DNA of 64,000 nucleotides from Muricea muricata (lineage: Eukaryota; Cnidaria; Anthozoa; Malacalcyonacea; Plexauridae), in the NCBI GenBank assembly GCA_963855995.1, contig OY979719.1:2852001-2916000 (forward strand), read 5' to 3'. The position numbers were made by a program, and so were the translations under genes. The notes beneath the pieces were generated by a model that made no database searches, had not been told where the DNA came from, and worked only from the letters and a program-made list of their open reading frames with translations. Positions 24,389 through 35,810 of the stretch are shown here, in pieces (the stretch's first letter is position 1; each line of letters opens with the position of its first letter).

Positions 24389-25179
24389 AGCCTAACCCCA
24401 TGCAACTTACACACGGCTCACACCTTCACAGTCCATACATTTAGCTAATAAATTACGTTATAAACAAAAAATCAAAATAAAAAGGTAAATTACGTTATCT
24501 CTAGCTACTTAAACCCACTTAGACTGAGTATTTGATTGATTGTTCAAGCCTTAAACCTTAGCTGAAAGGGCATGGGCTTTTCGTTGTGTTGACTGAAGTA
24601 AATATAAACCTAATACTTACCAAAATTTAAGGCTGGGTCAAATAAGTATGAAAATATATTAAGCCTAGCAGACGAAATTATAAAATGTTAAACTGAATTG
24701 TTTTTCAGTTATTGCCAAACTAGAAAATAAAAGTTTAGATTCGGCTGTCTTTATCTTTGGTCATCTATACGAGGCCCTAGTGTAAATTGCCGGACATTTC
24801 ACAGATTGGAATATTAATTGTCCACGATTTTCATACTCATTTAACCGAAACGCCTTCATTTGCATGGTACGTCGCAGCTGCTCTCAAACCACTTTCGTAA
24901 TTTGCTTAAGTGCACACAGACAATTGTTTAATCGTTGTTTATGCTAGCCAAAGCAAACCCGAAAGCACCAAGATACTTATCATATCTATGATCAAAGAGG
25001 ATTCTCATTATGATGTCATGTCTCACCATATCACAATGAAACAAAGCATATATATACTCCCATGGGAATTTAAAATGCGCAAAAAAACTTTTGCTTTTTT
25101 TAATGCTCGTGCTGTTGGAAACGAAATATTTACCCTCTTATGAATTACAACAAAAGGTACTAAAGTCTTATTTGCTCTA

Positions 25180-25679
25180 CAGAGTGTCCCAAAAAAACCC
25201 AAAAAACTATTGAAAATGATCTATTGTTAGAATTTCAATGCCTAGCACTAAATTGAACCCACGAGTGGATAAACTATTGACATAACCGTCATAATTAAAA
25301 GTAATACTCAGTGTTAACCATTTTTATGCCAGACAAAAAAACTAAACCGACGAGTGCATATTAAAAATGCCATCAAATTTTGTGCACTTCAGTTTTACTG
25401 AGTGTTCTCGTATAACTTAACACAATGAAAACTCTTTGTTCGCCAGTCAGTTGAACCATTTCTCTCGAAGTGATAACAGGACTAATCAGTATTGTTTTCA
25501 TTTTTTCTAAGCCTGATTTGCTTTTAGAGTTTAGAGAAAACAATTTACAAATGTAAATTCCCATGAGCAAAACAAACGTACTTTTACAAAGATATTTTAA
25601 TTTTTTAACAAGTGCTAGGGCATTCAAATGTTAAGAATAGGTGATTTCAATAGTTTTTGGGGTTTTTTGGGACACCCTG
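25180..25679. mobile_element. Tc1/mariner-like MITE, 500 bp
   Basis: Inverted ends CAGAGTGTCCCAAAAAAACC and CAGGGTGTCCCAAAAAACCC (right end complemented) flanked by TA on both sides (25,178-25,179 and 25,680-25,681). No transposase frame; the interior minus-strand frame of 84 residues is not recognisable. Confidence 0.75.
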
Positions 25680-25681
25680 TA

Positions 25682-26440
25682 GTTGCTTTAAATATGCGAA
25701 TGCTTGTAACCGTCTTTGCAAATCAATAGAATTTCGCAAACGCTTAACTCAGCTTCAACACAATGCGAACATGCATGGCGGAAACGCCAAATTACTATTT
25801 CAAGTGACTTTTACTGATTTTTGTCAAGCTTCTATTCACAAACGAAACTCAACCAAAATGGTTAATTGATTAAGAATACGATCGCGAATGAATTTTTGTG
25901 CTCTTTGAAAACTGGAATGAAGAAATTAATTTTTTTTCATTCAAATGATTTTCTTTTGAGTTTTTCTTTTAAGAAATCCCCTTTGATCTCTGGATAATAA
26001 GCATCTTGTGTTTTACTAACTTACATTGGTAAAATTTGCACTACTTCTATGGATCATTGTTCTTTTTCGGGTGCAGGGATTTGTTCATTCTGGCCTTTCC
26101 TTCTTGCATTTTTTCACATCACATCACCTTCTGAAATAGAAGCATTAAAGGTAATAATTAGTTGACAATTAAAGTCAAAGTAAACTAATATATATTGGTA
26201 AGAAGACAGAGGCAATTAAAGATGAAATGATTGAAAAGTTTGAAAATAACAGGCTTGTTCGAATCGTCTCGAAGTTATCCTAATAACGACTTTTTACTGT
26301 TTTGTATTTGTAAATAGTCGAAACCTTTGCGTTTCATACACTGCTGAATATTTTAGATATTTTTCGTATTCAAAAGCTGTACGTTAATATCGAACAAATG
26401 CATTTTATTTTTGCGTGCATCAGTAGTGTAATAGATCACA
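25682..26440. other. Spacer with one decayed exon-like patch
   Basis: Minus strand 26,140-26,050 resembles the patches at about 29,271-29,205 and 29,518-29,432 (lysine- and glutamate-rich, broken by stops). Otherwise nothing supported. Confidence 0.3.
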
Positions 26441-26452
26441 GATGACGTCATG

Positions 26453-26519
26453 GCTTGCGAAGAACAAAAAAGTACGACACGAGACGAAGCCGAATGTCGA
26501 CTTTTTGTTCTTCGCACGC
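26453..26519. repeat. Hairpin with ACTTTTTTGTTCTTCGC arms
   Basis: GCTTGCGAAGAACAAAAAAG at the left pairs with CTTTTTGTTCTTCGCACGC at the right. Flanked by TGACGTCA-like motifs, a pattern that recurs at 28.11 kb. Probably a MITE core. Confidence 0.55.
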
Positions 26520-27749
26520 AATGACGCCTTCTGTAATTTATTACGGTAAAGAAGCTGAAAAATGAAATCTGTTTGTTTTATACAACAAAAAAGCTTAAAC
26601 TGAGGGAAAACCGCGAAAAAAGTTTGCTCAAATGACGATGACGTCATCCGTGTGTGTACTGTAATAACACACAGCACTCTCATTATTGTATAAAACTATG
26701 TAGCGTAAGAGTTATATTTATAATAAACAACCATGTCTAATAGACCTCCTCAGTTTACATGTAAATTAACCATTTCAGATGTCGTGTTTGTTGAATGACC
26801 AATAAAAGTTAGCCATTTCAGATTACATGATCTCAGTAGGGTTAATTTACATGTGGAGTGAGTTCTATTATTATTGTACATGGAACGAAAAGTTCCAGCA
26901 TGTGAGAAATTTCGGGATATTATTTATGGGCCGTTTTCAAGACCTCGGGCACAGTTTCTCCCCATCCGGACCGACGCTGCCGGTAAATAACAGATTTATT
27001 TTTTCACTCAAAACAATAAAGCTCCAAGCAATGCGGCTTTGCCATTTCAATTTTTTATTGAAAACATTTTTAAATTAAAATTATTTGTACACGCAATTCA
27101 ATTTTGCATACGCGAGATTTGAAACAAAGTTGCCATAAATGGTAAAAAACAAAACATATATGGTAAGCGCTAGGGAAAACCGTTAGCGGTCGGGTTGAGC
27201 GGTCCGTATTCTTGGGTTTCACTGGAACCTTTTTCAGTATTTCTGAGTGGGGGTCAACCCAAAATGTATTGATGATTGTTCTGTACTGGAGCAAGCAAAT
27301 CTCACGAAATTGCACACATTTGCTGCCAAACACAAGGTCAACACATACAGTGAAAATTTTTTTCAGTCTAATGACAGCGTATCGATTTGGAGTTGACCCC
27401 CAGTGAAATTTATGACGTCACGTAAAACCCAAGATTAGGGAAAAACTTGACCACTCGTCACCCAATCAGATTACAGGATTCAGTGGGAAACCGGACCGGG
27501 AAAAATAAAATGTTATACCGTAGATTCTGGCTAATCTGACCGTGACTGAATGTTAAGCCTGGGACTATCTACCGAATAGAAATCCACTTTCGTTTTTAAT
27601 CATATTTTGTTTTCCTTAACAAAACTTGATCCAGCCAATATGAAAAAAACTTTCATCACTTAATATTAGTAGAACTGCAAAGTTTGGTGGCGAAATGTTG
27701 TAAATATAGCGGAAAATATAGCCTTTTGAAATTTGCCAATTTTGTATAT

Positions 27750-27821
27750 ATTTGTATTACGCATTAAAAACCTACCACATGTGAGGCGAAAGTGGTGGGC
27801 TTTCCCGTGCGTAATACAAAT
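27750..27821. repeat. Hairpin, arms ATTTGTATTACGCA
   Basis: 14-bp perfect arms around a loop of about 43 bases. 27,208-27,434 is another imperfect foldback (TCTTGGGTTT, TGGGGGTCAACCC and complements). Confidence 0.5.
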
Positions 27822-28111
27822 TTATATAATATATAGTTCATTCTGGATTTTCATTGGTCGAGAACTGTGATCTGTTAGAGGACAGACGCACGCTGACGCC
27901 ATTTCAGCGACAAGCCAATCACAGCAATTTTAGAATTATCGACAGCCAATAGCGTGCTTTGTTTTGTATAGATCACGGTCACGTCAAATGGCGTGCGAAA
28001 GTCTTTTCGTCGCACTACAAAGCTTATTTTGGCAAAATTTTTCACATTTTTATTATATAAGACAAATAGATAACATCTTGTTGTTGTCTGTTCAGTTATA
28101 AATACACCGTA

Positions 28112-28199
28112 GACGTCATAATGTGGTAAGACCATCATTGACCCACTCGCCTAGGTGGTTCGTGGGCCACTTTTTTGTTCTTACCACATTATGACGTCA
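28112..28199. repeat. Hairpin, arms GACGTCATAATGTGGTAAGA
   Basis: 20-bp perfect arms around a loop of about 48 bases. Likely part of a MITE related to the 26.45 kb hairpin through the shared GACGTCA ends. Confidence 0.6.
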
Positions 28200-28398
28200 T
28201 ACCGTGTATCTATTTGTTAAATATACAAAATTTATGAACTTCGTAGGGCTATACTTTCCGTTTCCGCAAATTTATAGTGATTGATATATGGAAAGGGAAC
28301 AATTTGATACAATGTTACAATTTTATTCTCGAATTGCCACCATCTTTTTATTGTAATTAAAAACTAGTTAAAGAAGCATATTCTGGTTGCTAACTTAC

Positions 28399-31300
28399 GT
28401 TGGTGTATGTTGCGTCACAGTTCTCTCTGATAGTGCCATTGTTGTTAGATCTGTTATGGTAGGCCTGATCTGTTTCTATGTTGCATCCTCTTTGACTGAA
28501 CTCGTCGTCGTTACACTGCATGACATCCTTGAAATATAAGAGTCATTTCGATTAGATAATAGATTGTGTGTTCTCCCCTTGTAGGGTGGAAACACTTTCA
28601 AGTTCTAGCAAAGTTCCACCCGATCCGAACGTTGTATCCCAATAAAATTATTGTCTCCAAAAAATTAATGGGATTGTTAGGGTTAGGGTTAGGGTTAGGG
28701 TCAGGGTTGGGGTTTGGGTCAGGGTTCATTTTATATGCATGAAATGACAATTCCAGTAACTATTGGAATTATCAAACGTTGTAACCAGTAATTTTATTGG
28801 AATACAACGTTCGGATCGGTTGAAAGTTCAGATTTGGCTTCTATCACCACTGCCTTTTCCAAGGCTTACAAAAAACTGGACTGGTTAATCGTGAGGATGC
28901 AACATATCTGATTGGCTAAAAGATAGAATAATTAAGGTACTGGTGGAGGTCGTGACAGTCAAGCTGAACCTCGCTATTACATTTGCTTAGTTGAGTCTTT
29001 TGTGCAGAAGAAAAATTTTATGCTAAAATTAAAAAAATTGCATAGGGAAAAATTGCCTGGATGGTGTGGCGAATCTTGGACAATCAGTACGGCAATTGGT
29101 TAAGGAGATTGGACGTCGTCGCAATTAAAGTAAGCACGTAGTAAAATATATTGTATTATATTATTTCTAGCATACAAATTTTACCAAAAAATTCACCTTC
29201 ACTCATCGTTTCGTTTGGGTCGTTTGTTCATGGTTTCATCTTCTTTGCATTCTTTCTTCATAAAACATCATCTCGATCCAGTAGGTAACAACCATGCTCA
29301 GTTTCCCGGAAAGTATCAGAAAATAAAGAGAAAAATCATACTAAGTTATAAATAGAATAAGTCGTTGAGATACGAAGAGAAAACATTATGATGGTAACAT
29401 ACCGTGCGTCTTCATTTGCATCAAAAACGGGTTATTCATTTCTTGGTTCTGTCACTGTTATCGATTTTCCTTTCTGTTCTGTCTTGTTAGTGTTTTCAGT
29501 CTCCTTCATATTACATCCTTCAGGAAAATAGACAACTATCATGTTAGAAATTAATTACAAAGTGAAAAGCTATAAAAAATAGGACTCAACTTCAATGAGT
29601 TCTATACAAGGTGTATTAAAAAAACCTATATCGAAAATCTCCTCTAAGCCTGAGCTGACGTAAAATTCAAGGAATATTTCCTAGCTGATTATTTATAAGC
29701 AGGGAAATACTTCTTCAGAAATGTTATCAGAATCCGAACAGTAGTTTTGGTTTCAAAAGTTTGAAAGAAACAGATAAGTGGACAAAAATTGAAACAGTGT
29801 GTTAAACTTTAACACGTTTCAACGTTAACCCAGCTTTGAAAAACTGGCCTCGGGTTACAAAAAATATCCCAAATTTTTTAGAATATCAGAATTGAAGGAA
29901 ATTTTGGATATGTGACTTTTTCATACACCTCGTGTTTAATGATTTTTCGTGTAAGAAAACACAGTGGATGTGTCGAGATTCTGGACAAACGTAGAAACTC
30001 TTAAGCTTATTAAGGCCAGTGTCTTTGTACGCTTTCTGACTAGTCGAGCTACATGCTAGGTATATAGAGGCGCTATCGCGCATCACAGGAAATTATTTCG
30101 TAATTGCTTTATAAAATAATTAAAGTGAAACACAAGCCAACGCTAGAGAATTTAAGTTTTTCGTGTAGGATTGTTAGATCCTGCACAGTAATGACCAAGT
30201 GGTGCAATCGTCAGAGTAAGCGCCCGTCACCTCTGGGATCGTTGGTTCAATCCCCACTTCAGACTTGTGACTCTCATGTGAGGAGTTAGCAAACGTTCTG
30301 CCGACACTCGTCGGTTGTATCAATGTCACCAGGTACTCCGATGGGATAGAAAAAGTAATAGGGTGGTTGGAATCGTGAAATGTCTATAATCTGCGCGCCT
30401 GCAGGGGGTTGGGTAGGAACGTTGCAGTTAGTCAACTTCAAGGCGCAATGCGTGTTTCACGGTAATTATCATATAAAGAAGATTGTGAAACGGCTAGATG
30501 AGCAGTGACTAGGTCAGAAGAGCAAATTAGTGGAATGAATAATTGGGATAATAGGGACAGTTGGATATGAGTCAAAGAAAAGAAAATTACATAAAAAATG
30601 GAAAAAATGCGGAAGAAGTTGACGACAGGGGAGAATGAAGGAGAAGCCTGTAATCATAATAAAAGTAAGGGGAAAAAGATGAAAAAAGTAAAAAGGTCGA
30701 GAAAGAACAGTCAAAAAACTATTGTCAGCAGTTCATACATGATAATTATAATAATCATACAGCATGTTCTCTTCCCTACAATTAATAATAATTGTAAATT
30801 TTAATTAGGGCCATCTTAAGAACGAAGTAATATTACTGGTTAAAAAATTGTTGGGTCTTACTCGCCCTTCGGGCTCGCGCTTTAGCTAAATTTGGTGAAG
30901 CAGATAGTTTTAATAAGCCCCATCTCCGCCCCCGACCTCCCACCCCTAATTGTTGTGGTGCAGTTTTTAGTTCTACAATTTATAATTATTGTAAATCGGA
31001 GAAGAATATGTAATTTATAATTATTATAAATCGGAGGGAAGAGAACATGTTGAATCATAACTACCTAAGTACTAATCAGGGGGGGGGGGAGGCTGCTAGA
31101 ATCTAAGGGACGGGGGATAGAGAATTTGCAACAATAGTATAATTTTGATCTCAAAATATATTTGCAAAATATAAGATATGAAAATATTTACATCTTTGAA
31201 GACGAGAAAACTACTCAAATTCTACCTAAGACTAAATGATGCATACTTTAGTACATAAATTTTTTTACCTCGAATATATAGATTCAGTTTTCATGATCTC

Positions 31301-31599
31301 ACCGGTGTTCCATTTACAGGCCTCCCTCGACTGTTTGCTATAGAAAACATAGAAACTCGGTCATTGAATATAGTACTGAAATTTTGACTTGCTAAGCAAG
31401 CTATACCGTGAGAAATAGAAACTCAGTCAAATTATGACATTAAATTGAATTTTACTTAACAACTAAAATATTTATCATTTAAATACGCAGAATAGTAAAA
31501 AATACTTACGTGTTTCATGAATACCCAATATTGTTGATAACTGACTTCACTAAAACGATTTGGTTGTATCTTTGAGATTGAAGAAGAAGACGACGCCAT
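28399..31599 (-). CDS. Unidentified gene, two supported exons (partial)
   Basis: Exon 31,599-31,510 begins ATGGCG and encodes MASSSSSISKIQPNRFSEVS then YQQYWVFMKH, ending exactly at a consensus GTAAGT donor, phase 0. Exon 28,527-28,399 has a TTTCAAG acceptor, encodes 43 residues beginning DVMQCNDDEFSQRGCNIE and ending CDATYTN, and has another GTAAGT donor in phase 0. The two join in frame and give 73 residues with no stop. Further 3' exons were not found. I do not recognise the product. The second exon is cysteine-bearing and rich in N/D. A broken copy of the first exon lies inverted at 35,706-35,795, and decayed look-alikes of the second exon lie in the intron. Confidence 0.45.
28619..28820. 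mobile_element. MITE carrying telomere-like TTAGGG repeats
   Basis: Inverted ends (CGATCCGAACGTTGTATCCC at the left, complemented at the right as CGATCCGAACGTTGTATTCC) flank GTTAGGGTTAGGGTTAGGG followed by degenerate TCAGGGTTGGGG units at about 28,675-28,735. About 200 bp in total. Confidence 0.7.
29205..29518 (-). pseudogene. Two decayed exon duplicates in the intron
   Basis: 29,518-29,432 reads (frame 2) GCNMKETENTNKTEQKGKS then ITVTEPRNE and stop. 29,271-29,205 reads MKKECKEDETMNKRPKRNDE and stop. Both follow a GATGT start like the intact exon at 28,527 but break the phase-0 frame. They could alternatively be terminal exons in another phase. Confidence 0.3.
30160..30290 (+). mobile_element. 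tRNA-derived SINE head
   Basis: Contains GACCAAGTGGTGCAATCGTC, AGAGTAAGCGCCCGTCACCT and the B box GGTTCAATCCC. The same element lies inverted at 37,505-37,610 and as a fragment at 43,575-43,640. The 3' tail may continue to about 30,480. Confidence 0.65.
30762..31048. mobile_element. Foldback MITE
   Basis: CATGTTCTCTTCCCTACAAT at the left and its near-complement AGGGAAGAGAACATG at the right, with repeated ATTTATAATTATTGTAAATC inside. G-run at 31,079-31,091 just outside. Confidence 0.6.
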
Positions 31600-32945
31600 T
31601 TTGCTTTTGAATTTCTTCGCCTACGCCAACAAATGCTTCGCAATTTTTGCCGTATTTCTACGTCACTTTGGTTCGAGTTTCCTCCACATACCTTCCTCAA
31701 GTATTGTTCGTCATTTCTTTGTAATAAGTTGGTATTTACTCTCGTTTTTTAAGGTACATTCAAGACTGTTTGTTAGGACATCCTTTGTCTTGGCAGACAT
31801 ATTTTCCCGAAGCTTCTTGTTGGACTACCAGCAGCAAATGACGTCAAATGACCATGGTTCGCTGCTAAATACCCGTATGTGTAGTAATTAAATCTCTGTA
31901 TACGAACTTAAAATGTGCTTTTTATGGGCCGGATATAGCGATCTTGCTATTATTTTTAGCCCAGATGTTTCGTCTCCTTTTTTACTCTAAGGTTACTGAG
32001 TTAATTCGCCCAAAAAAAGTCTGTAAGGTGCGTTTTTCTATTTTTTTTTTATTAGCACGCCGATGAGCAAAGAAAGACTTTTTCGAGTTTTTATTGGCAA
32101 ATATCGTTTCCTCCGTGGCCCAGAGGTAAAAGTAACTGTCTTCCCATATCGCCTGGCTTTGGTTTTGAATGGATCGGGAACCGCTCAAGTCCAACTGTGC
32201 TTATTGAAAATTTAGTTCTTCACTCGCTCAGTTGGCCAGATCGGTCCCCGATCCACCCAAAACTCAAGTCAAAGCTGGGAATGCAGTGGAGGAAAACACT
32301 ACGCAGTACCGCGAGGCCAAGGAGGCGAACGTTATGGCCTAGTGTTTTAAACTAATATTTAAGCAAATTTCCTTAACTTGATTGTTGGGGACAGTCCTGT
32401 AGGGTTGGTGCATTGAAGACTTCTCGTCGTTATTTCCCTTCGTTCAAGAAGAAAGAGAAATAGCGACGAGAAGAAATCAATGCACCACTAAACCACTACA
32501 CTTTAAAACAACAGTGTAGTGGTTTAGCTGGCTAAAACCACTACACTGCGCCAAATATAGATGGCGGACTTCTCCCCAAAGCTTACGGTACAAGCATGGA
32601 TGCGCAAAGATGCGCAAACATTTTAAAGCCTTTAAAACAAGTGTTTTCTTTCAGGCAAGAGTCAAAGACGACAATGTTTACTAAAATCAAAACCGTGTAG
32701 TCATGTTTTAAGTTGTTTAGCTATGTTTAACGGTCTTTTATGACAAGTTCTTTGCAAGAAGGGAAGTCGAAGTTTGCATGACTAAGAATTTTTGTCTTTT
32801 TTCACTTTCCAATGGGCCTTCCTTCTTGATGGAGCTTTATATGCCATTACGTTCAGTGTCCTTGATATAGGAGTCATTTATTTATGGCCTTGGGTTTAAT
32901 TCCCAAACTCTGAATGGCTGTCTTCAGCTCTTTCAAGTAATGCGA
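31505..32945. repeat. Arm 1 of an inverted duplication
   Basis: 31,505-31,855 (first exon plus upstream, including TGTTGGACTACCAGCAGCAA) and 32,800-32,945 (including CGTTCAGTGTCCTTGATATA) match the complement of 35,335-35,810. 31,860-32,800 has no counterpart and holds hairpins at about 32,420-32,495 and 32,490-32,565 (ACCACTACACT arms) plus a weak tRNA-like patch near 32,105. Confidence 0.75.
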
Positions 32946-33065
32946 TAACATTGCAACAAATGGCAATACGTTGACTCCAATTTTTCAACGACGGACAAAC
33001 ACATAGTATATTTCATAAGCCGTAACGCAGAACCTTCGATTCAATTTGTATCATTTAACATGTAG

Positions 33066-33360
33066 TTTACATCTGATATAACGTATAAACAAGCTACGAC
33101 CCCAAGCTTTCTCGTTGATTGGAAACTGTTTTCCTGAAGAATAATAGGTTTGTTTTAAGACAACGAAGTTTACTTGTGATGTAACCTATAAAATGTCTGG
33201 TTATATACAAGCTGTGAGCAGCAATCTTTCTCGTTGATTGGTAGAAAACTGTTTTCGCGAGGAGTAATAAGTTTGTTTTTGAACAATGGCATGCATATAA
33301 CTAGTTTACCTTGTTGTCTATTTGTGATATAACCTATAAAATGCATGGTTATGTACAAAC
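33066..33360. repeat. Imperfect tandem repeat, about 120-150 bp unit
   Basis: GTGATATAACCTATAAAATG and CTTTCTCGTTGATTGG recur two to three times. Short minus-strand frames arise from the repetition and are not supported as genes. Confidence 0.55.
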
Positions 33361-33444
33361 TGGGAGTCTCAAACTTTCCTGCATGTCGGTAGTGAACTAT
33401 CTTTAGGTAAGGGTTATTCTTAGGATCAATAGTTTCCTACCAGA

Positions 33445-34347
33445 ATGCTTGTGCTGGGACCATTACTTTTTATTATTTACACTAACGAATTGTCTTCTGT
33501 GGTCAACTCGTGCGAACTGTTGTTGTACGCGGATGATACTGTAATCTATTATTCATCGTCCAACATCAGAGATCTTGAGCAAAAATTAAACTCCGACCTT
33601 ACTAACCTTTGCCAGTGGCTTAATAACAACTTTTTAACCTTAAACGTTAGTAAATGTAAGTTTGTGCTCTTTGGAAGTCAGCAAAAGGTGCGTTCGTCTA
33701 GTCAACTTTCACTGAAAATTTACGATCACGTTTTGGAACGGAAGGACTCTTTTAAATACCTTGGTGTTAAAATTCATCAGAACATGTCCTGGTCTGATCA
33801 TATTGAAATCCTGTCGAGAAAAATCAGTCAAAGACTTTCTCTTCTTCGCCGCATAAGACATCTTCTTCCATTACATGCCCGTTTAGCAATCTACAACAGT
33901 CTTATTCTTCCTCTGTTTGATTATGGTGACATAGCTTGGGGCGATAAAAATAACATCGTACATATGGACCATCTTCAGATCTTGCAAAATAATGCCGCGC
34001 GGATAATACTGGACATGCCAAAATATTTTTCTGCATCTAAAGCGCTTGAGCAATTAAATTGGAAACCACTATCAGCTCGCCGATGTCGTCATCGTTGTAT
34101 TGCTATTTTTAAATGTTTAAATAAACTGGCTGACTTTGACTTTAATCTAATAAGGAACACTGATGTCCATAGTTATAACACCCGCATTAGCAATGATATT
34201 AATATTCCGTGGTCACGAACTAACTGGGGTAAACAGCGTTTCATTATTCATGCAGCAATGAACTGGAACAACTTAGAACTGAAAGTACGGCAGTCCACCA
34301 CTTTGACTGCATTCAAAAGGTCACTTAATAACGGACTCGTGATATAA
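33445..34347 (+). pseudogene. 5'-truncated non-LTR retrotransposon reverse transcriptase
   Basis: 300 codons open. It begins at the conserved LGPLLFIIYTNEL motif, then LLLYADDTVIYYSS (YADD catalytic pair), then FKYLGVKIH and the usual RT C-terminal tail (LRRIRHLLPLHARLAIYNSL, LPLFDYGDIAWG). The N-terminal RT blocks and endonuclease are missing. Upstream, CCAGAATG in place of the expected CCxCAGGG-type codons suggests a frameshift at the truncation. It is most like Jockey/CR1/L2-type LINEs; the clade is inference. It ends seven bases before a large palindrome. Confidence 0.85.
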
Positions 34348-34353
34348 ACCAAT

Positions 34354-34907
34354 TTACAACCATTTGCAAGCTACCGTTAACCGTGCATTCAAAACAACGT
34401 TTTAAAAAGTTATGAAGAGCATGTTAGTCAGTTGAAACTTATTAGTTTCAGCTGTCAAACTTGTAAGTTTTGAACGCGTAACCTGTAGTTTTGTGCGCGT
34501 AACTTGAAGTTTTGGTGCCGTAACTTGTAGTTTTGATGCCATAACTTGTAGTTTTGATGCCATAACTTGTAGTTTTGATGCCATAACTTGTAGTTTTGAT
34601 GCCGTAACTTGTAGTTTTGAAGTTACGACAAGTAATTACGACATCAAAACTACAAGTTTTGAAGTTACGACAAGTTACGACATCAAAACTACAAGTTATG
34701 GCATCAAAACTACAAGTTATGGCATCAAAACTACAAGTTACGGCACCAAAACTTCAAGTTACGCGCACAAAACAACAAGTTACGCGTTCAAAACTTACAA
34801 GTTTGACAGCTGAAACTAATAAGTTTCAACTGACTAACATGCTCTTCATAACTTTTTAAAAGGTTGTTTTGAATGCACGGTTAACGGTAGCTTGCAAATG
34901 GTTGTAA
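34354..34907. mobile_element. 554-bp palindrome made of 21-bp repeats
   Basis: Outer arms TTACAACCATTTGCAAGC and complement. Inside, both arms carry ACAAGTTATGGCATCAAAAC-type 21-bp repeats in opposite orientation, meeting near 34,630. Paired short open frames on opposite strands (MASKLQVMASKLQV-like) are a consequence. Foldback element. Confidence 0.85.
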
Positions 34908-35063
34908 TATCAGATTTTGTTTGTTTGTTTGTTTTTGTTGTTGGTTTGTGATTTTGCTTTACTCTGAGATATATTTATGTTGTAATCAATGTATACAGTA
35001 TGTATGCAAGGCCTCCTTGAAAATCACTACGGTGAGCGGAGCACTCCTGTTAAAATATTGTTC

Positions 35064-35209
<146 letters not shown>

Positions 35210-35334
35210 TGAATCGAAAGTTCTTCGTTGACGCTTATAGAATATACTATGTGTATGTCATTGTTGACAAATTGGTTACAGCGCGACAACATATAGGCGA
35301 TCTTCTTGCATTGCAATTTCTCTGCTTGAAAGAG

Positions 35335-35810
35335 CTGAAGACAGCCATTCAGTGTTTGGGAATTAAACCCAAGGCCATAAATAAATGACTCCTATATCAA
35401 GGACACTGAACGTAATGGCATATAACGCTCGATCAACAGAAAGGTCAATCAATTAATGGTCATTTCACGTAATTTGCTGCTGGTAGTCCAACAAGACGAT
35501 TCGGGAAAATATGTCTGCCAAGACGAAAGTTGCCCAACGAATGGGGCTTGAAAGTACCTTACAGAACTAGTATAAATACGAATTTCTGGCACAGAGATGA
35601 AGAGAAAATTAAGGGGAGGCATGTGGATGAAAATCGGACCAGAATAACGAAGGAGGAAAAATTGGCAGCTTTAATATGACGTGGACGAAGAAATTCAAAA
35701 CCAAAATGGCGTCGTTTTCTCTCCAATCTCAAAGATGCAACCAAACCTCTTGTAGTGAAGCTCTGCATTAACAATATTTGGTATTCATTAAACACGTAAC
35801 TACTCTTTAA
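35335..35810. repeat. Arm 2 of the inverted duplication
   Basis: Complement of 32,945-32,800 followed directly by complement of 31,855-31,505. The intervening segment of arm 1 (about 940 bp) is absent here. Confidence 0.75.
35706..35795 (+). pseudogene. Broken inverted copy of the first exon at 31599-31510
   Basis: Exactly 90 bp from ATGGCG to AAACAC, then GTAACT where the intact copy has GTAAGT. Reads MASFSLQSQRCNQTSCSEAL then a stop after H. Length is conserved, frame is lost by substitution. Confidence 0.6.

Noticed and set aside
24910-25143. 77-residue plus frame with a KEDSHYDVMSHH stretch, possibly a Maverick-type polymerase remnant
   Set aside because: One short motif resemblance, no neighbouring polymerase motifs or element ends found.
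32100-32170. tRNA gene from TGGCCCAGAGGTAAAAG
   Set aside because: The B-box position (GGTTTTGAATGG) is too far from consensus; at best a SINE remnant.
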